A DNA stretch of 29,401 nt from a virus. Where the stretch lies: positions 1 to 29,401 of IMG/VR virus record IMGVR_UViG_3300020457_000059. The stretch is one strand, 5' to 3'. The translations under genes were made by a program, and so were the position numbers. Under the pieces are notes generated by a model. The model ran no database searches and was not told the DNA's origin. It was given only the letters and a program-made list of their open reading frames with translations. Of this stretch, positions 15,141-24,307 are shown piece after piece (within the stretch, counting starts at the first letter, position 1; each line of letters starts with the position of its first letter).

Positions 15141-17852
15141 TCACGCTCTAAAGTTAGCCTTAATCAAATACACTTGCTCGGCGCTAATACCATATTCTTT
15201 CGATAAGTTAGAATGCGAATTATCCGACTTAACGATATTCTCCACTTCTAAGTGACTTAAATCAACTCTCTCTTCATGGTACATTTTATCAAGGAAAGAA
15301 TCAAAATTCTTTTCTAAATTAAGGAAACCATAAACAACTTTTTTACCTAACTGTTTTCTAATAATATCATGAGCCTTGAGTAACTTCTTGACTTGGAAAG
15401 GAATATCTTGTTGTTTCTGTGCAAAGAAATTTATTATTTTATCATAGTGTATTTTCTTTTTATCGTTTTCTGATAAGACACCTTGATTGACTTCTAAATA
15501 ATTAACTAGCGCAACAAGGTATCTTCTTTTTCCTATTGAATCTATGTAACCTTTTGCTCTATCCTGTATTGTTTTATTGCTTCTTCTTGGGAATCTTTTT
15601 GTCATTCTGGTTAAATCATCAACTTCATTCATAAGAATAAATATAATCATACCTAATTCATTTGCAATATCTTCTTCTGCTTCTTTTCCAAATATATCAA
15701 CCAAGGCTCTCAACGCTTTTGTTCCAGAAACAAATAACGCATTATCAATCCCCACTTGTTTATCATCTCGATAAGATAAGAAATCTGCAATATCTTCTAA
15801 TGCACCAGCACTAATTTCTTTTGCTGACCCTCTCGCCATCTTCTCCCAACTTGAGCCAAATACATTCTCTAAACCTATCTCTTTCGCCCAAGCATCTATT
15901 CCACGGCTACCAACTCCATTCATAAATGCGGGTGCGCTAACAACCAATAGGCCTGTTTGTAAAGGACTGATGAAATAATCCATAGAGGCTTCTAAAAACT
16001 CTTGCAAAGATTTTGTTAATTTCTTATACTCTTCTTGAATATCAGCAAATCCTCTATCGCTTGCTCGACTGCCTTGCCCTCTAATTAATCCTAATTTATT
16101 TGTTCTAACTGCTTCAACCCAATCAATAGGGGCCGCACCTTTTGGTTGTCCTTTTGTGCTTCTATTAGAAACATGGAATGCAAATGATTCTTGGACTTCA
16201 TCTGCTTCATATTTATCTCCAACTTTTGCGCCTTCGGGAATATCATCGCCTTCAGCGTATTCTCTCTCAACCTTTTTAGTCTTGAGTCTAAGAACCTCAT
16301 ACAAGTCGTTAAAGAATTCCTTAATGGTTTTATCCACATCATCATCTAATTTTTCATCAGTGATTGCGCCCTTAACATCTCGCTTATACATCTCCATAAA
16401 CTCTTTATTATCTAAAACAGAAATAGGCAAAGCAAACATATTGTTTTTCATATCGTCTTTTTCTAATTTCAAGGTATCATCAATCTCATCAGCCCACTGA
16501 CTTAACTTATGTTTAGTTGTAGGCTGGATAATTAATTCTGTTGTTTTATCATCTGCTTCATCTAAAAAGCCATAGATGTAATCTCTAAGTATATTGTGTT
16601 GCCTTGTTGTTAAAGCGACTAATTTACTATTTCTTTTTAATTCCCATGCCAATAGAGGGTCAAGGGATTCAGTTAATTTTTCACCTATCTTTTCCTCATC
16701 AGCATCTAAACTGTCACCAACTATGCTTTCAACTAATTCACCTTTTTCTGATTGAGTTAGAGAATCTAATGCTCTTTTAGAACCAGCCATTATTTGTTGT
16801 TCTCCGACTTCACTACCAGAAACTTCATCTCTTTCCTGTTCCTGTATTTGTCGCAATTCTTCTGCTGACATATCAGCATCTCTTTCACCAAGCCCTCTCT
16901 CTTCTTGGTTTTCTCTTTCTTTTTCCATGATGTTATTTGTCGCCATCCAAGCATCAATTAGATTAACAAATCTTTCAATAGGGTCGTCATGCCTTGAGTT
17001 ATAAGGTTCAAATTTACCAATGTATTCTAAGTTTTTATTTCTGTATCTTTTGAAAAACTTCTCAAATTCAAAAACTAATTTATTTGGAACTTTGTTCTCT
17101 TTTTTTACTAATTCTTGAGCAAAAGCATCAAACTTCTCCTTAAAGACATTATATTTTTTTGCCGTTTCCGACCAATGTTCATAAACAATTTTTCGATAAG
17201 CACCTTTAGAAGCATCAACCGCACCATAAATAAAATTAAAATCAAGAGGCGGTATATCAACACCTTCTCTTTCTTTAGTATATTTTTGTCTATATCTCCC
17301 TACTCTATCCTTCGGTCTTTCTTCAGATGAACCAAAAGCATCTTTTTCTTCTTTAACATAATCATACATTAAAGGAATATTATGTGCTAATACTTCAAAA
17401 CTTTCCGGCACTTCTTCCATTGATTCAAGATAATTTTTTGCTTTCTCAAGTTCATTAAGATTAATCATTTGTATGTTTTTGACATTAAACAAAAACCTAC
17501 CCTTTTCACCTGTTTTTAATTTTACAGTGGTGGCTAATTTTGCTGGAGAAATTGTGCTACCTCTAAGATTTTCAACTCTTATATTTTTGAATACTGTGGC
17601 TAATTGACTCATTTCCGCAGAAGCACCGGATTTTGATTTCCCTGCTTCCTCAACGGCTTGCCTTAATTCTCTTTGGAATTTATTTCTCAAATCACTTTGA
17701 TTATCTAAATTCTCACCTCGAATAAATTGTGTAAATTTATCCACTTCTTTTTTGAAGGCAAGATTCTTTTTTCTCCCTGTTGGTATTTTAGCAATATCCT
17801 TAATAGTATTTTCAGAAATATCATAATCAACTTCTTGTACTAATTTTACCAT
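15141..17852 (-). CDS. Very large protein of unknown function with C-terminal HTH-like end
   Basis: At 903 residues this is one of the two largest untyped genes here. It has no tag. The N-terminal 130 residues look globular, residues 290-360 are a charged Glu/Arg-rich linker, and residues 600-760 hold a hydrophobic, ordered region (FISPLQTGLLVVSAPAFMNGVG). The last 30 residues (NSHSNLSKEYGISAEQVYLIKANF) read like a helix-turn-helix. No clear signal peptide or membrane helix was seen. A strong GGAGGTATAATT site precedes the start, and the previous gene ends 2 bp away. The long pair with the 807-residue gene may form a complex. A structural or DNA-ejection role is a guess. Confidence 0.78.
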   Translation of the reverse strand: MVKLVQEVDYDISENTIKDIAKIPTGRKKNLAFKKEVDKFTQFIRGENLDNQSDLRNKFQRELRQAVEEAGKSKSGASAEMSQLATVFKNIRVENLRGSTISPAKLATTVKLKTGEKGRFLFNVKNIQMINLNELEKAKNYLESMEEVPESFEVLAHNIPLMYDYVKEEKDAFGSSEERPKDRVGRYRQKYTKEREGVDIPPLDFNFIYGAVDASKGAYRKIVYEHWSETAKKYNVFKEKFDAFAQELVKKENKVPNKLVFEFEKFFKRYRNKNLEYIGKFEPYNSRHDDPIERFVNLIDAWMATNNIMEKERENQEERGLGERDADMSAEELRQIQEQERDEVSGSEVGEQQIMAGSKRALDSLTQSEKGELVESIVGDSLDADEEKIGEKLTESLDPLLAWELKRNSKLVALTTRQHNILRDYIYGFLDEADDKTTELIIQPTTKHKLSQWADEIDDTLKLEKDDMKNNMFALPISVLDNKEFMEMYKRDVKGAITDEKLDDDVDKTIKEFFNDLYEVLRLKTKKVEREYAEGDDIPEGAKVGDKYEADEVQESFAFHVSNRSTKGQPKGAAPIDWVEAVRTNKLGLIRGQGSRASDRGFADIQEEYKKLTKSLQEFLEASMDYFISPLQTGLLVVSAPAFMNGVGSRGIDAWAKEIGLENVFGSSWEKMARGSAKEISAGALEDIADFLSYRDDKQVGIDNALFVSGTKALRALVDIFGKEAEEDIANELGMIIFILMNEVDDLTRMTKRFPRRSNKTIQDRAKGYIDSIGKRRYLVALVNYLEVNQGVLSENDKKKIHYDKIINFFAQKQQDIPFQVKKLLKAHDIIRKQLGKKVVYGFLNLEKNFDSFLDKMYHEERVDLSHLEVENIVKSDNSHSNLSKEYGISAEQVYLIKANFRA

Positions 17853-17854
17853 AA

Positions 17855-20278
17855 TTATACCTCCAATAAATTAACTTCGCTACCCGTAAAGACTTTGAGA
17901 ATGTTGGATAAATGACGCTTATCATACACATAGGGGTAATTAACCAAATGCTGTAATTGGTTCTCGAAGGACTTCATAATTAAACCTTTCATATCATTTA
18001 AGAAGGTAGTCATTACTTGAGTCCCTAATTCTTTCTCTGCGATTTCCTTTGCTTTAGAGGGGTCTTTGTCTATCTTATCGTATGCTTCACCTATGAAGTC
18101 CGGCTTCTTTGGATAATATTCTGCCAATATTGCAAGGAACCCTATTGCCGCTTCTGCACTAAGAACAGCCAATTTGTTAAAGTTAGTATCAACTTCTTGT
18201 ATAATTGAATTGAGAGCATTCTTTTTTGCCTGTGCTAATTGAGCAACCATAGAAGGGTAATCATCCACCGAATTTACGATTTCTCGTAATCGTGGTAGTA
18301 AATCTCTTTTGATTTCTCCTTTGCTTTCTGACATTTCTTGGAATCGCTTAATGTTGGCCTTCTTTTGAGCAATAGCATTTCTGATTCTTTTTTGCTCAGC
18401 ACTACTTTTACCTTCAAGAGTTGCTTCTAATTCTTTAATTTCCTTCTCCTTTTCCTTAGTAGTGTCTTTTAATTTACCATCCTTATATGCTGGATTTCTT
18501 TTGAAAGACCCATCTAATTCATCAAGTATTGTGGCGGGAGTATAATACTCAAACGGGTCAAACTCTTTGGGGTTATTGTCCTCATCCCATTCATTCGCCC
18601 AAGCCACTTCTATCTGTGCATATTCAGAATCGGCTATCATGTTAGTTTCGTTGTTGTCATATTCTGCTAAAAGCAATTCTTTTTCAGATATTGGAGTGGA
18701 AAACCAATGTACTTTCAGTTTTCCTTGGTTATCTAAATTCTTTTCTTTCCAATAGTCAAGGAAAGCCACGGCTTCTTTTTGAGTCCATCCCTGCTCAAGT
18801 TTGTCAATAGTATCTTTTCTCAAATCATTTCTTTTATCATTTATTTCTTGTGTCAAAGAAGGACTCCCCTCTATTTTTTTCTTGATTTTTCTTTTAGCCG
18901 ACTCTTCATTTGTAAAGTCAATTGCTCTGTCTTTTGAGTCTAAGGCATACCTTCTTAGAGGAATACCATACTTGAAACTGCTTGTCATTCTTCCGTGTTT
19001 TCCAGCAAGAGTATCAACAATATCATTCACTATCAAAGACTTTGCTCTTTCTTCTGAAATAAACTCTGTTTTTCTTGCCATGTTAAAATAGGTCTTAAAC
19101 CAACCTTCACTTGAAACAGAATGATACAATATAGCAGAACCATAAGGATTGAAAGTTAATTTCTTTTTATTTCCACTACCTCTTTCTAAGAACATTATGT
19201 CTGGGAATTGTATGTTGGTTCCACCAACCGTTGCTTGAGATGATACTTTATTGTAATCTTGCTTGTCGGGAGATACACCGGAAAGCCATGTTGGTATTAA
19301 TTGAGAAGGAGTTCCTGTAACCGCTTCATATCCACGAATATATTTCTGAACATCTGATGCAGAATTTATTGGTTTCACTTTATATTCTATTCCAGAATAC
19401 ACTATTTCCAAACTTTTTCCTCTAACATCTTGTAATGCTTCTCTTTTACCACCAAATATTAATTGAATACCATATTTTTTCTTCAATTCTAAATAAATAT
19501 TCTTTATTTCTTTCTTTTTCTCAACAATTTCTTTTTTATCGGGATTAATTTCATCAACGCTTTTATTATCTTTAGACTGTATTCTTTTTAACTCCCAATT
19601 TTTTTGATTTTCGTCTTTCCACAAAATAGGATTAATTTTTTCGGAAAATTCTCCTATTTTTCTAATTTTTAGCAAAATTACACCATCTTTATATTCAGAA
19701 CCAAAATATTCTGCTAATTTTTTGACATTTTCATCATTTTCATCGGGATTATTTTCAAATGCTATCATGTTTTGCTCATTTTTAGCATTTAGGCGCTCTT
19801 GATAAGAAATAATATCTCTCGCTTCGGGGTATCTGCCCCAATCATCTTTTCTTGAAGGCATTAATTCCTTTAATTTCTCAACTAATGCTTTTTTATCACT
19901 AAAAAATGCTTCTTTTATTTCTTTTACGAGTTTTTCAATCTCTTGAGCATTACCTTTTGATGGTTGGCCTGTTTGTTTTGGCATCATGCCAGAAAGAGTT
20001 TCTAAATTTGACTTAATTTGTTGAACATTTAGGTCTTTATCGGGATAATTTTTGTATGTTTCTAAAATTTCTTTTATTTTTTCATCATTTCCCTTAATCT
20101 GATTGATTCTTCTTGCCAAAACTTGTAAATCAGCATCAGAAATCTCATTATTTCTTATTTTGTCCATCAAATCTTGGGTGTTATCAGCAGAAATTATATC
20201 AAAAGCAAACATAGTAGGGTCGTCAATGTACGGATAACCAACAGGTTTCTTCAAAATCTGAAACCAATTGCGACTCAC
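17855..20278 (-). CDS. Very large protein with variant tag, unknown function
   Basis: The 807-residue protein starts at a GTG (20278) overlapping the previous stop (GTGA) with a strong GGAGGATT site. It opens MSRNWFQILKKPVGYP, where SRNWFQILKK is a tag variant with one extra residue before Trp. A central region (about 290-430, with YGIQLIFGGKREALQDVRG and FPDIMFLERGSG) looks like a mixed alpha/beta domain. The C-terminal half is helical with a coiled coil near 570-640. No catalytic motif is convincing. If the tag works as proposed, this would be a major internal or ejected virion protein. Confidence 0.78.
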   Translation of the reverse strand: MSRNWFQILKKPVGYPYIDDPTMFAFDIISADNTQDLMDKIRNNEISDADLQVLARRINQIKGNDEKIKEILETYKNYPDKDLNVQQIKSNLETLSGMMPKQTGQPSKGNAQEIEKLVKEIKEAFFSDKKALVEKLKELMPSRKDDWGRYPEARDIISYQERLNAKNEQNMIAFENNPDENDENVKKLAEYFGSEYKDGVILLKIRKIGEFSEKINPILWKDENQKNWELKRIQSKDNKSVDEINPDKKEIVEKKKEIKNIYLELKKKYGIQLIFGGKREALQDVRGKSLEIVYSGIEYKVKPINSASDVQKYIRGYEAVTGTPSQLIPTWLSGVSPDKQDYNKVSSQATVGGTNIQFPDIMFLERGSGNKKKLTFNPYGSAILYHSVSSEGWFKTYFNMARKTEFISEERAKSLIVNDIVDTLAGKHGRMTSSFKYGIPLRRYALDSKDRAIDFTNEESAKRKIKKKIEGSPSLTQEINDKRNDLRKDTIDKLEQGWTQKEAVAFLDYWKEKNLDNQGKLKVHWFSTPISEKELLLAEYDNNETNMIADSEYAQIEVAWANEWDEDNNPKEFDPFEYYTPATILDELDGSFKRNPAYKDGKLKDTTKEKEKEIKELEATLEGKSSAEQKRIRNAIAQKKANIKRFQEMSESKGEIKRDLLPRLREIVNSVDDYPSMVAQLAQAKKNALNSIIQEVDTNFNKLAVLSAEAAIGFLAILAEYYPKKPDFIGEAYDKIDKDPSKAKEIAEKELGTQVMTTFLNDMKGLIMKSFENQLQHLVNYPYVYDKRHLSNILKVFTGSEVNLLEV

Positions 20279-21177
20279 TGCAAATCCTCCACAAAATCGT
20301 CAATATAATCTGCAAAATTTTCTGCTACATTAGCCCATTCAACATCACTAATTGCATCAATTTCACCATAGCCTTCTAATTCCTCCATAAAGTTACTGTT
20401 ATGAACCATTATGTTAGGTAGCCATTGACTCAACATGGACAATACTTCTGCTTTATCATTACCTGCTTTCACTAAACTCTTAATGTAACCTATTATACTT
20501 TGGTATAAATCATAATCATTCATAGCATGTAATTCTGCTGAACGGGTTGCGGTTTCCATTCCCTTCATTAATTTAGTAACATTGTCTTTTAGTCTATATT
20601 CTGTACCATAACTTGATGAACTCATTTTAATGTATTCAGGATTCGATTTAAGATACATGCTTATTGCTCTTTGACTAGGAATACCTCTTGTTGATTTCTT
20701 TTTATCGTTTTGATAATTGTATAAACTTTCAATAATGCCTCTTGAAGTTCTATTATATCCATCCGACATAATTTCATCAATAATTGGCCCCCATCTATTC
20801 ATGGGCTTCGAGCCTTTCAGCATTTTTTTATACGGACTAGTTAGATTTCTTGCGGGGTCAGAACCCTCAGTCCTAACATTATCAATACTATCCACAGTTT
20901 CAGTTACAATATTTTGTTGTTGGGGTTTCCTTAAAGTAAATTTAGAAGGTGAACCAATTGCGGTCAAAACGCTTTTAATTCCATCAACGGTTCTTTGTGC
21001 TTTAGGTAAAGCCATTACTTGTTTTTGGAATTGTTTTTTTCTATATGGGTCGCCACTCCAATTATAGGCATTATTAAATTGCATATTATAAAATTGCTCA
21101 GACTCTTCATTAGGAAACTTAGACCTGCTAAAGAGTCCTTTCTCAACATCATTTTTTAGAACATCTTTCCAATCCAT
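20275..21177 (-). CDS. Tagged protein with winged-helix-like middle domain
   Basis: The start at 21177 gives 300 residues beginning MDWKDVLKNDVEKGLF, a tag with Asp in place of Ser/Thr. An upstream in-frame start would add 15 residues overlapping the preceding gene and is rejected. GAAGGTAATAAT is the ribosome site. Residues about 145-220 (WGPIIDEIMSDGYN ... RGIPSQRAISMYLKSNPEY ... GTEYRLK) look like a winged helix. The C-terminus is acidic and helical (DFVEDLQ). DNA binding is plausible. The stop overlaps the start of the 807-residue gene. Confidence 0.77.
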   Translation of the reverse strand: MDWKDVLKNDVEKGLFSRSKFPNEESEQFYNMQFNNAYNWSGDPYRKKQFQKQVMALPKAQRTVDGIKSVLTAIGSPSKFTLRKPQQQNIVTETVDSIDNVRTEGSDPARNLTSPYKKMLKGSKPMNRWGPIIDEIMSDGYNRTSRGIIESLYNYQNDKKKSTRGIPSQRAISMYLKSNPEYIKMSSSSYGTEYRLKDNVTKLMKGMETATRSAELHAMNDYDLYQSIIGYIKSLVKAGNDKAEVLSMLSQWLPNIMVHNSNFMEELEGYGEIDAISDVEWANVAENFADYIDDFVEDLQ

Positions 21178-21181
21178 ATTA

Positions 21182-21499
21182 TTACCTTCTTGATTTATTT
21201 CCATGACATTTCCATTTTTCACGGCTTAGATTATTCGGGCTATTTGGGTCACTTCTCCAATTACCTTTAATTTTATTTGACCTCGCACAATAAGCATCTC
21301 CTTTAGAAGTTCCGGGCCTTATTCTATCGCCACCATCTTTGGCTTTACCTGCTTGACCGTATGAAACCTTTCTGCCAGACTTTGTTCTTTTAACAAATCT
21401 TTTTCCTTTTCGGGGTTTGCCTAATTTTTTCTTTGCTTTTTTAGAGCCAGCCTTTCTTCGGGCTTTACCTTTCTTGTGAAGAATATCTTGCCAAGTCAA
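21182..21499 (-). CDS. Tagged, very basic protein with GTSKGDAYCAR motif
   Basis: The 105-residue protein begins at TTG 21499, overlapping the previous stop (TTGA), behind a strong GAGGTGAATTAGA site. It reads MTWQDILHKKGKARRKAGSKK. After a Lys/Arg-rich linker comes a conserved-looking end: GTSKGDAYCARSNKIKG, DPNSPNNLSREKWKC, GNKSRR. I recognise this combination from small proteins of marine phages and large DNA viruses, without a secure family name. Tag plus basic tail again suggests a DNA-associated virion protein. Confidence 0.76.
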   Translation of the reverse strand: MTWQDILHKKGKARRKAGSKKAKKKLGKPRKGKRFVKRTKSGRKVSYGQAGKAKDGGDRIRPGTSKGDAYCARSNKIKGNWRSDPNSPNNLSREKWKCHGNKSRR

Positions 21500-21702
21500 T
21501 CTAATTCACCTCGCACTGTTTTGATATTGTATTCTAAAAATTCAATCATATCGGGAACATTAGGTTCGGGTTGCTTCATCATCTTGAGCAATTCCTCCAT
21601 GTAAAATAATGACTGTTGTAAAATAATTAATTCTGCTGGTGTTTCTAAATCACCTCTGGCCTGTTCTCGCCAATCAGATTTAATTATTTTTTTCCAACTC
21701 AT
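21496..21702 (-). CDS. Tagged small helical protein
   Basis: This 68-residue protein starts MSWKKIIKSDWREQAR, followed by two amphipathic helices (PAELIILQQSLFYMEELLKMM and PDMIEFLEYNIKTV). It overlaps its neighbours on both sides (ATGA upstream, TTGA downstream), so it is embedded in a coupled run. No known domain. Confidence 0.75.
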   Translation of the reverse strand: MSWKKIIKSDWREQARGDLETPAELIILQQSLFYMEELLKMMKQPEPNVPDMIEFLEYNIKTVRGELD

Positions 21703-21956
21703 TCTAATTCTTCCTTTGGATGAAATTTCATAGTAATTTTCTTTGCGTCTTTTTTAATTGATTTACCATCCACTAATACTTCAATCGGATAGGGTTCATG
21801 TTTATCATACCAATAAGCAATTTCATACCCTCCATTTTTTAACAGTTTAACAAGAAGCCCTCTTTGATAATCTTTATCTTCTGCTTGAAGAACCATTTCT
21901 TTTCCTCTTGGTAAAGTTAAATCAGATTCCTTTTTCAATATATCTTCCCAACTCAT
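21699..21956 (-). CDS. Tagged small protein, beta-rich
   Basis: The 85-residue protein begins MSWEDILKKESDLTLPRG, the exact consensus tag. The remainder has alternating hydrophobic strands (GLLVKLLKNGGYEIAYWYD and PIEVLVDGKSIKKDAKKITMKFHP). The first 30 nt around its start are an exact copy of the start region of the next tagged gene upstream at 22189. Function unknown. Confidence 0.76.
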   Translation of the reverse strand: MSWEDILKKESDLTLPRGKEMVLQAEDKDYQRGLLVKLLKNGGYEIAYWYDKHEPYPIEVLVDGKSIKKDAKKITMKFHPKEELE

Positions 21957-22201
21957 TGTAATTTCTCCTTTGCCTTTTCTAATAATTTCAATGCCTTATT
22001 ATAATATTCTATTTCAAATTTATCTATCCTATCTCTTTTAAGTTCATCTTTGAAAAAAGAAATTATTTTTTGAATGTCTTTTTCTGTATAAGTTTCTCTA
22101 TAAAAATCAGATGTGCCACCGTGTAAGTCTAAGGCATTCTGAACCAACTCTTTTACTGAACGCTTTTTTAGTATATCTTCCCAACTCATTGTAATTTCTC
22201 C
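21939..22201 (-). repeat. 30-nt exact direct repeat at two tagged gene starts
   Basis: The copies are at 21939-21968 and 22172-22201. Each spans the last codons of one gene (EKLQ, stop), the ATGA joint, and the first codons of the next tagged gene (MSWEDI). Identity continues almost unbroken into the following Lys codons. This points to duplication or gene conversion of the junction rather than convergent protein evolution alone. Confidence 0.85.
21953..22189 (-). CDS. Tagged small helical protein
   Basis: The 78-residue protein begins MSWEDILKKRSVKELV, the exact consensus tag, and is otherwise helical and charged, ending LLEKAKEKLQ. The preceding gene also ends with the same residues EKLQ. 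This shared end together with the shared beginning of the next gene shows that the gene-gene junction has been duplicated. No domain recognised. Confidence 0.76.
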   Translation of the reverse strand: MSWEDILKKRSVKELVQNALDLHGGTSDFYRETYTEKDIQKIISFFKDELKRDRIDKFEIEYYNKALKLLEKAKEKLQ

Positions 22202-22851
22202 TGCATTTTCTTTTTAATATCCAACCAAATATCGGGATTGTTTTGTGCAAGCACCTCTTGAACAATTTGCATTTGTGCAACAATAACAGTATCTTGTCGC
22301 TTATGAATAAGTTTGCCTTTGAATTCCATCAGATACTTTAGTGACTCTCTAATTTCTCTTGCTAACTTAGTTAGAGCATCAATCATCTTAGGGTCTAAGT
22401 CATTTCCTAATTCATTAAACACTTGCTCTAATCTCGCATCTAATTTCTCAACATTGTTAGAAAGCAAATCAATTTCATTTACCTCCTTCTTGGCAATTAT
22501 GGCGGCTGCGGATTGCTGCACGATTGGAGTTAAATGATGTTTCATATGTCGTTGAATTTGTGCTTTTGTAGTATCTAAAGCCAAAGCCACTGCTTCACTG
22601 TCTATCTCTCCATTACTCAATGCTTGTTCGTAATGTTTTCTCATTGGGTCTGTACATAAAACACATTTAGGATTAGCCGACATAACATAATCTCCCATAT
22701 GGTTTCTTTGATGTTGGGCCGCAGTTCCACTTCTCCAACCATTAGCCGCATCTAATTCATCACAAGTCATAGTACCGTTTTCAAGAGAAGCCTCTAATTC
22801 TTCTCTATTGTCTGCTTGACACAAACCACAACGCTTTCTATTGACTGCCAT
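22186..22851 (-). CDS. Candidate small terminase subunit with tandem CCHH HTH-like repeats
   Basis: The 221-residue protein has two copies of a roughly 50-residue zinc-HTH unit: Cys8, Cys11, His47, His51 and Cys63, Cys66, His102, His106. The pattern CxxC ... R..E..L..G ... RH..HH is known in phage DNA-binding proteins, including putative small terminase subunits. A helical region from 125 to 221 could drive oligomerisation. It lies upstream of TerL in the same operon but separated by many genes. It recognises DNA by inference; TerS is the best role but is not proven. No tag. Confidence 0.72.
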   Translation of the reverse strand: MAVNRKRCGLCQADNREELEASLENGTMTCDELDAANGWRSGTAAQHQRNHMGDYVMSANPKCVLCTDPMRKHYEQALSNGEIDSEAVALALDTTKAQIQRHMKHHLTPIVQQSAAAIIAKKEVNEIDLLSNNVEKLDARLEQVFNELGNDLDPKMIDALTKLAREIRESLKYLMEFKGKLIHKRQDTVIVAQMQIVQEVLAQNNPDIWLDIKKKMQEKLQ

Positions 22852-22855
22852 AAAA

Positions 22856-24307
22856 TCAACTCCATAGAAGGCTTTGCCACATATTTTTTAGAACAATTTT
22901 CTCATCAGTGTTAGGTGCATTCATACTCTGTAAATCTCTTGTTCGAGTAATTACAGATTGGTTCAAAAGAGCCTTCATAGCATTCTTAGTTAATTTTAAC
23001 TGAATAGATTTAGGTTGTGCTTTTTCTTTTCTAAACAAATTAAGAATTGCTTGCTGAGAAGTAGGAGAATAATTAAATTTCTTTTCTGCTAAAAGTTTAG
23101 CCGCATTAGAAGTTTGGAAATTTGGCCCATTGTATAGGTTAGTTTTTCTCAAAAGCCCTTGAGCAAATCGTCTAATCTCCGGTATCTTTGCTAATTCTTT
23201 TGCTATTCTAACACTATTTACAGGGAACACTAATTCTTCTTCTCCGGCTATTCTATAATCGAATCCTGTTCTAATTGCATTCTGCCAAGCCATTTGGTCG
23301 TTAGGCGCACTTCGACCATTACGGCCAGATGGCTGTTGTCGTATCAATGCTCTATCAACTAAAGTCACTAATGTTAGTGGTGAAGCCTCAAAGGTAACTG
23401 ATGTAATTTTACCTGCTGGTGCATCTTTTTGTTTTAATCTTGGAAACTCTCTAATTACATCTTGGTCTTGAATACCTAATTTGAATTGAGTGTTTTCAAA
23501 TTCTCTCTTGAGAGGCCCAACTAATAGGCGACCATCTTTATTCCAAAATCCTACATTTCTAACAACCTTGTCAAAGAAGTTTTCAATGTCACCAAGAGCC
23601 TCATATTCTTGGATATTATCATCTTCGGGAATAGGAATATCTTCAACTTCATTTGTAATGTCTGCAAGTTTTCCTTTTACATCTTGCATAATTACTGCTA
23701 ATCCTCTTGACTTAAATTCATCATCAGCACTTTCGTTAAACAAAGCCTTGTGTGGTAAATTAGTACCTGTGAACCAATGTGGTGGTGCGGCAGAAGTTTT
23801 GTTTTTCTTAGCATAGGCTTCTGTTCGATAATGTCCTTGAACAACTTTAGGTGCTAACTTTTGTCCTCTTCGACCTCTTTTACTTTCAGTAAATAGAATA
23901 AAACCGGGGTCTAATGCAGGTGATTCTTTAGTATCTTTTCCTGTACCTTTAAGAGCCATTAAAGCATCTCCTAGGTTTTTGATAATCATTTCATCACCAA
24001 CAGTATAGAATTTTCTCTCTAATAGATTGTCAAGTAACTTGATGTATTTATTTGCACCCGAATTCACATGGCCTCGGTTTCTGCTATTTGTTCTCATTGA
24101 AGTCGAAGTAACATGCTCAACCAAAAAATCATACAATGTTGGAATACCTTGAACCATCATTTTTCCACTTTTGATTCCGGTACATGCTCTTTTCCAAGCA
24201 AGGTAGTCTTGAATAAATTCAGACTTTGAAGTGTTTTGAGTAATTTTCATACCTTTCCAATCTTTCTGATTTTTCTTGGTGGTGCTTGTCTTTTTCTTTT
24301 TACTCAT
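22856..24307 (-). CDS. Large basic hypothetical protein
   Basis: The 483-residue protein has a Lys-rich, disordered N-terminus (MSKKKKTSTTKKNQKDWKG), a mixed middle region, and a C-terminal half with segments such as RNVGFWNKDGRLLVGP and QQAILNLFRKEKAQPKS. The tag is absent, although KDWKG near residue 17 superficially resembles it. Its start overlaps the previous stop (ATGA). No domain is recognised. Between small cargo-like genes and the TerS candidate, a structural or packaging role is possible. Confidence 0.75.
   Translation of the reverse strand: MSKKKKTSTTKKNQKDWKGMKITQNTSKSEFIQDYLAWKRACTGIKSGKMMVQGIPTLYDFLVEHVTSTSMRTNSRNRGHVNSGANKYIKLLDNLLERKFYTVGDEMIIKNLGDALMALKGTGKDTKESPALDPGFILFTESKRGRRGQKLAPKVVQGHYRTEAYAKKNKTSAAPPHWFTGTNLPHKALFNESADDEFKSRGLAVIMQDVKGKLADITNEVEDIPIPEDDNIQEYEALGDIENFFDKVVRNVGFWNKDGRLLVGPLKREFENTQFKLGIQDQDVIREFPRLKQKDAPAGKITSVTFEASPLTLVTLVDRALIRQQPSGRNGRSAPNDQMAWQNAIRTGFDYRIAGEEELVFPVNSVRIAKELAKIPEIRRFAQGLLRKTNLYNGPNFQTSNAAKLLAEKKFNYSPTSQQAILNLFRKEKAQPKSIQLKLTKNAMKALLNQSVITRTRDLQSMNAPNTDEKIVLKNMWQSLLWS

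Noticed and set aside
22856-24307. Tag in the 483-residue protein (KDWKG near residue 17)
   Set aside because: It is internal, lacks the Ile-Leu/Ile-Lys continuation and lies in a Lys-rich disordered stretch.
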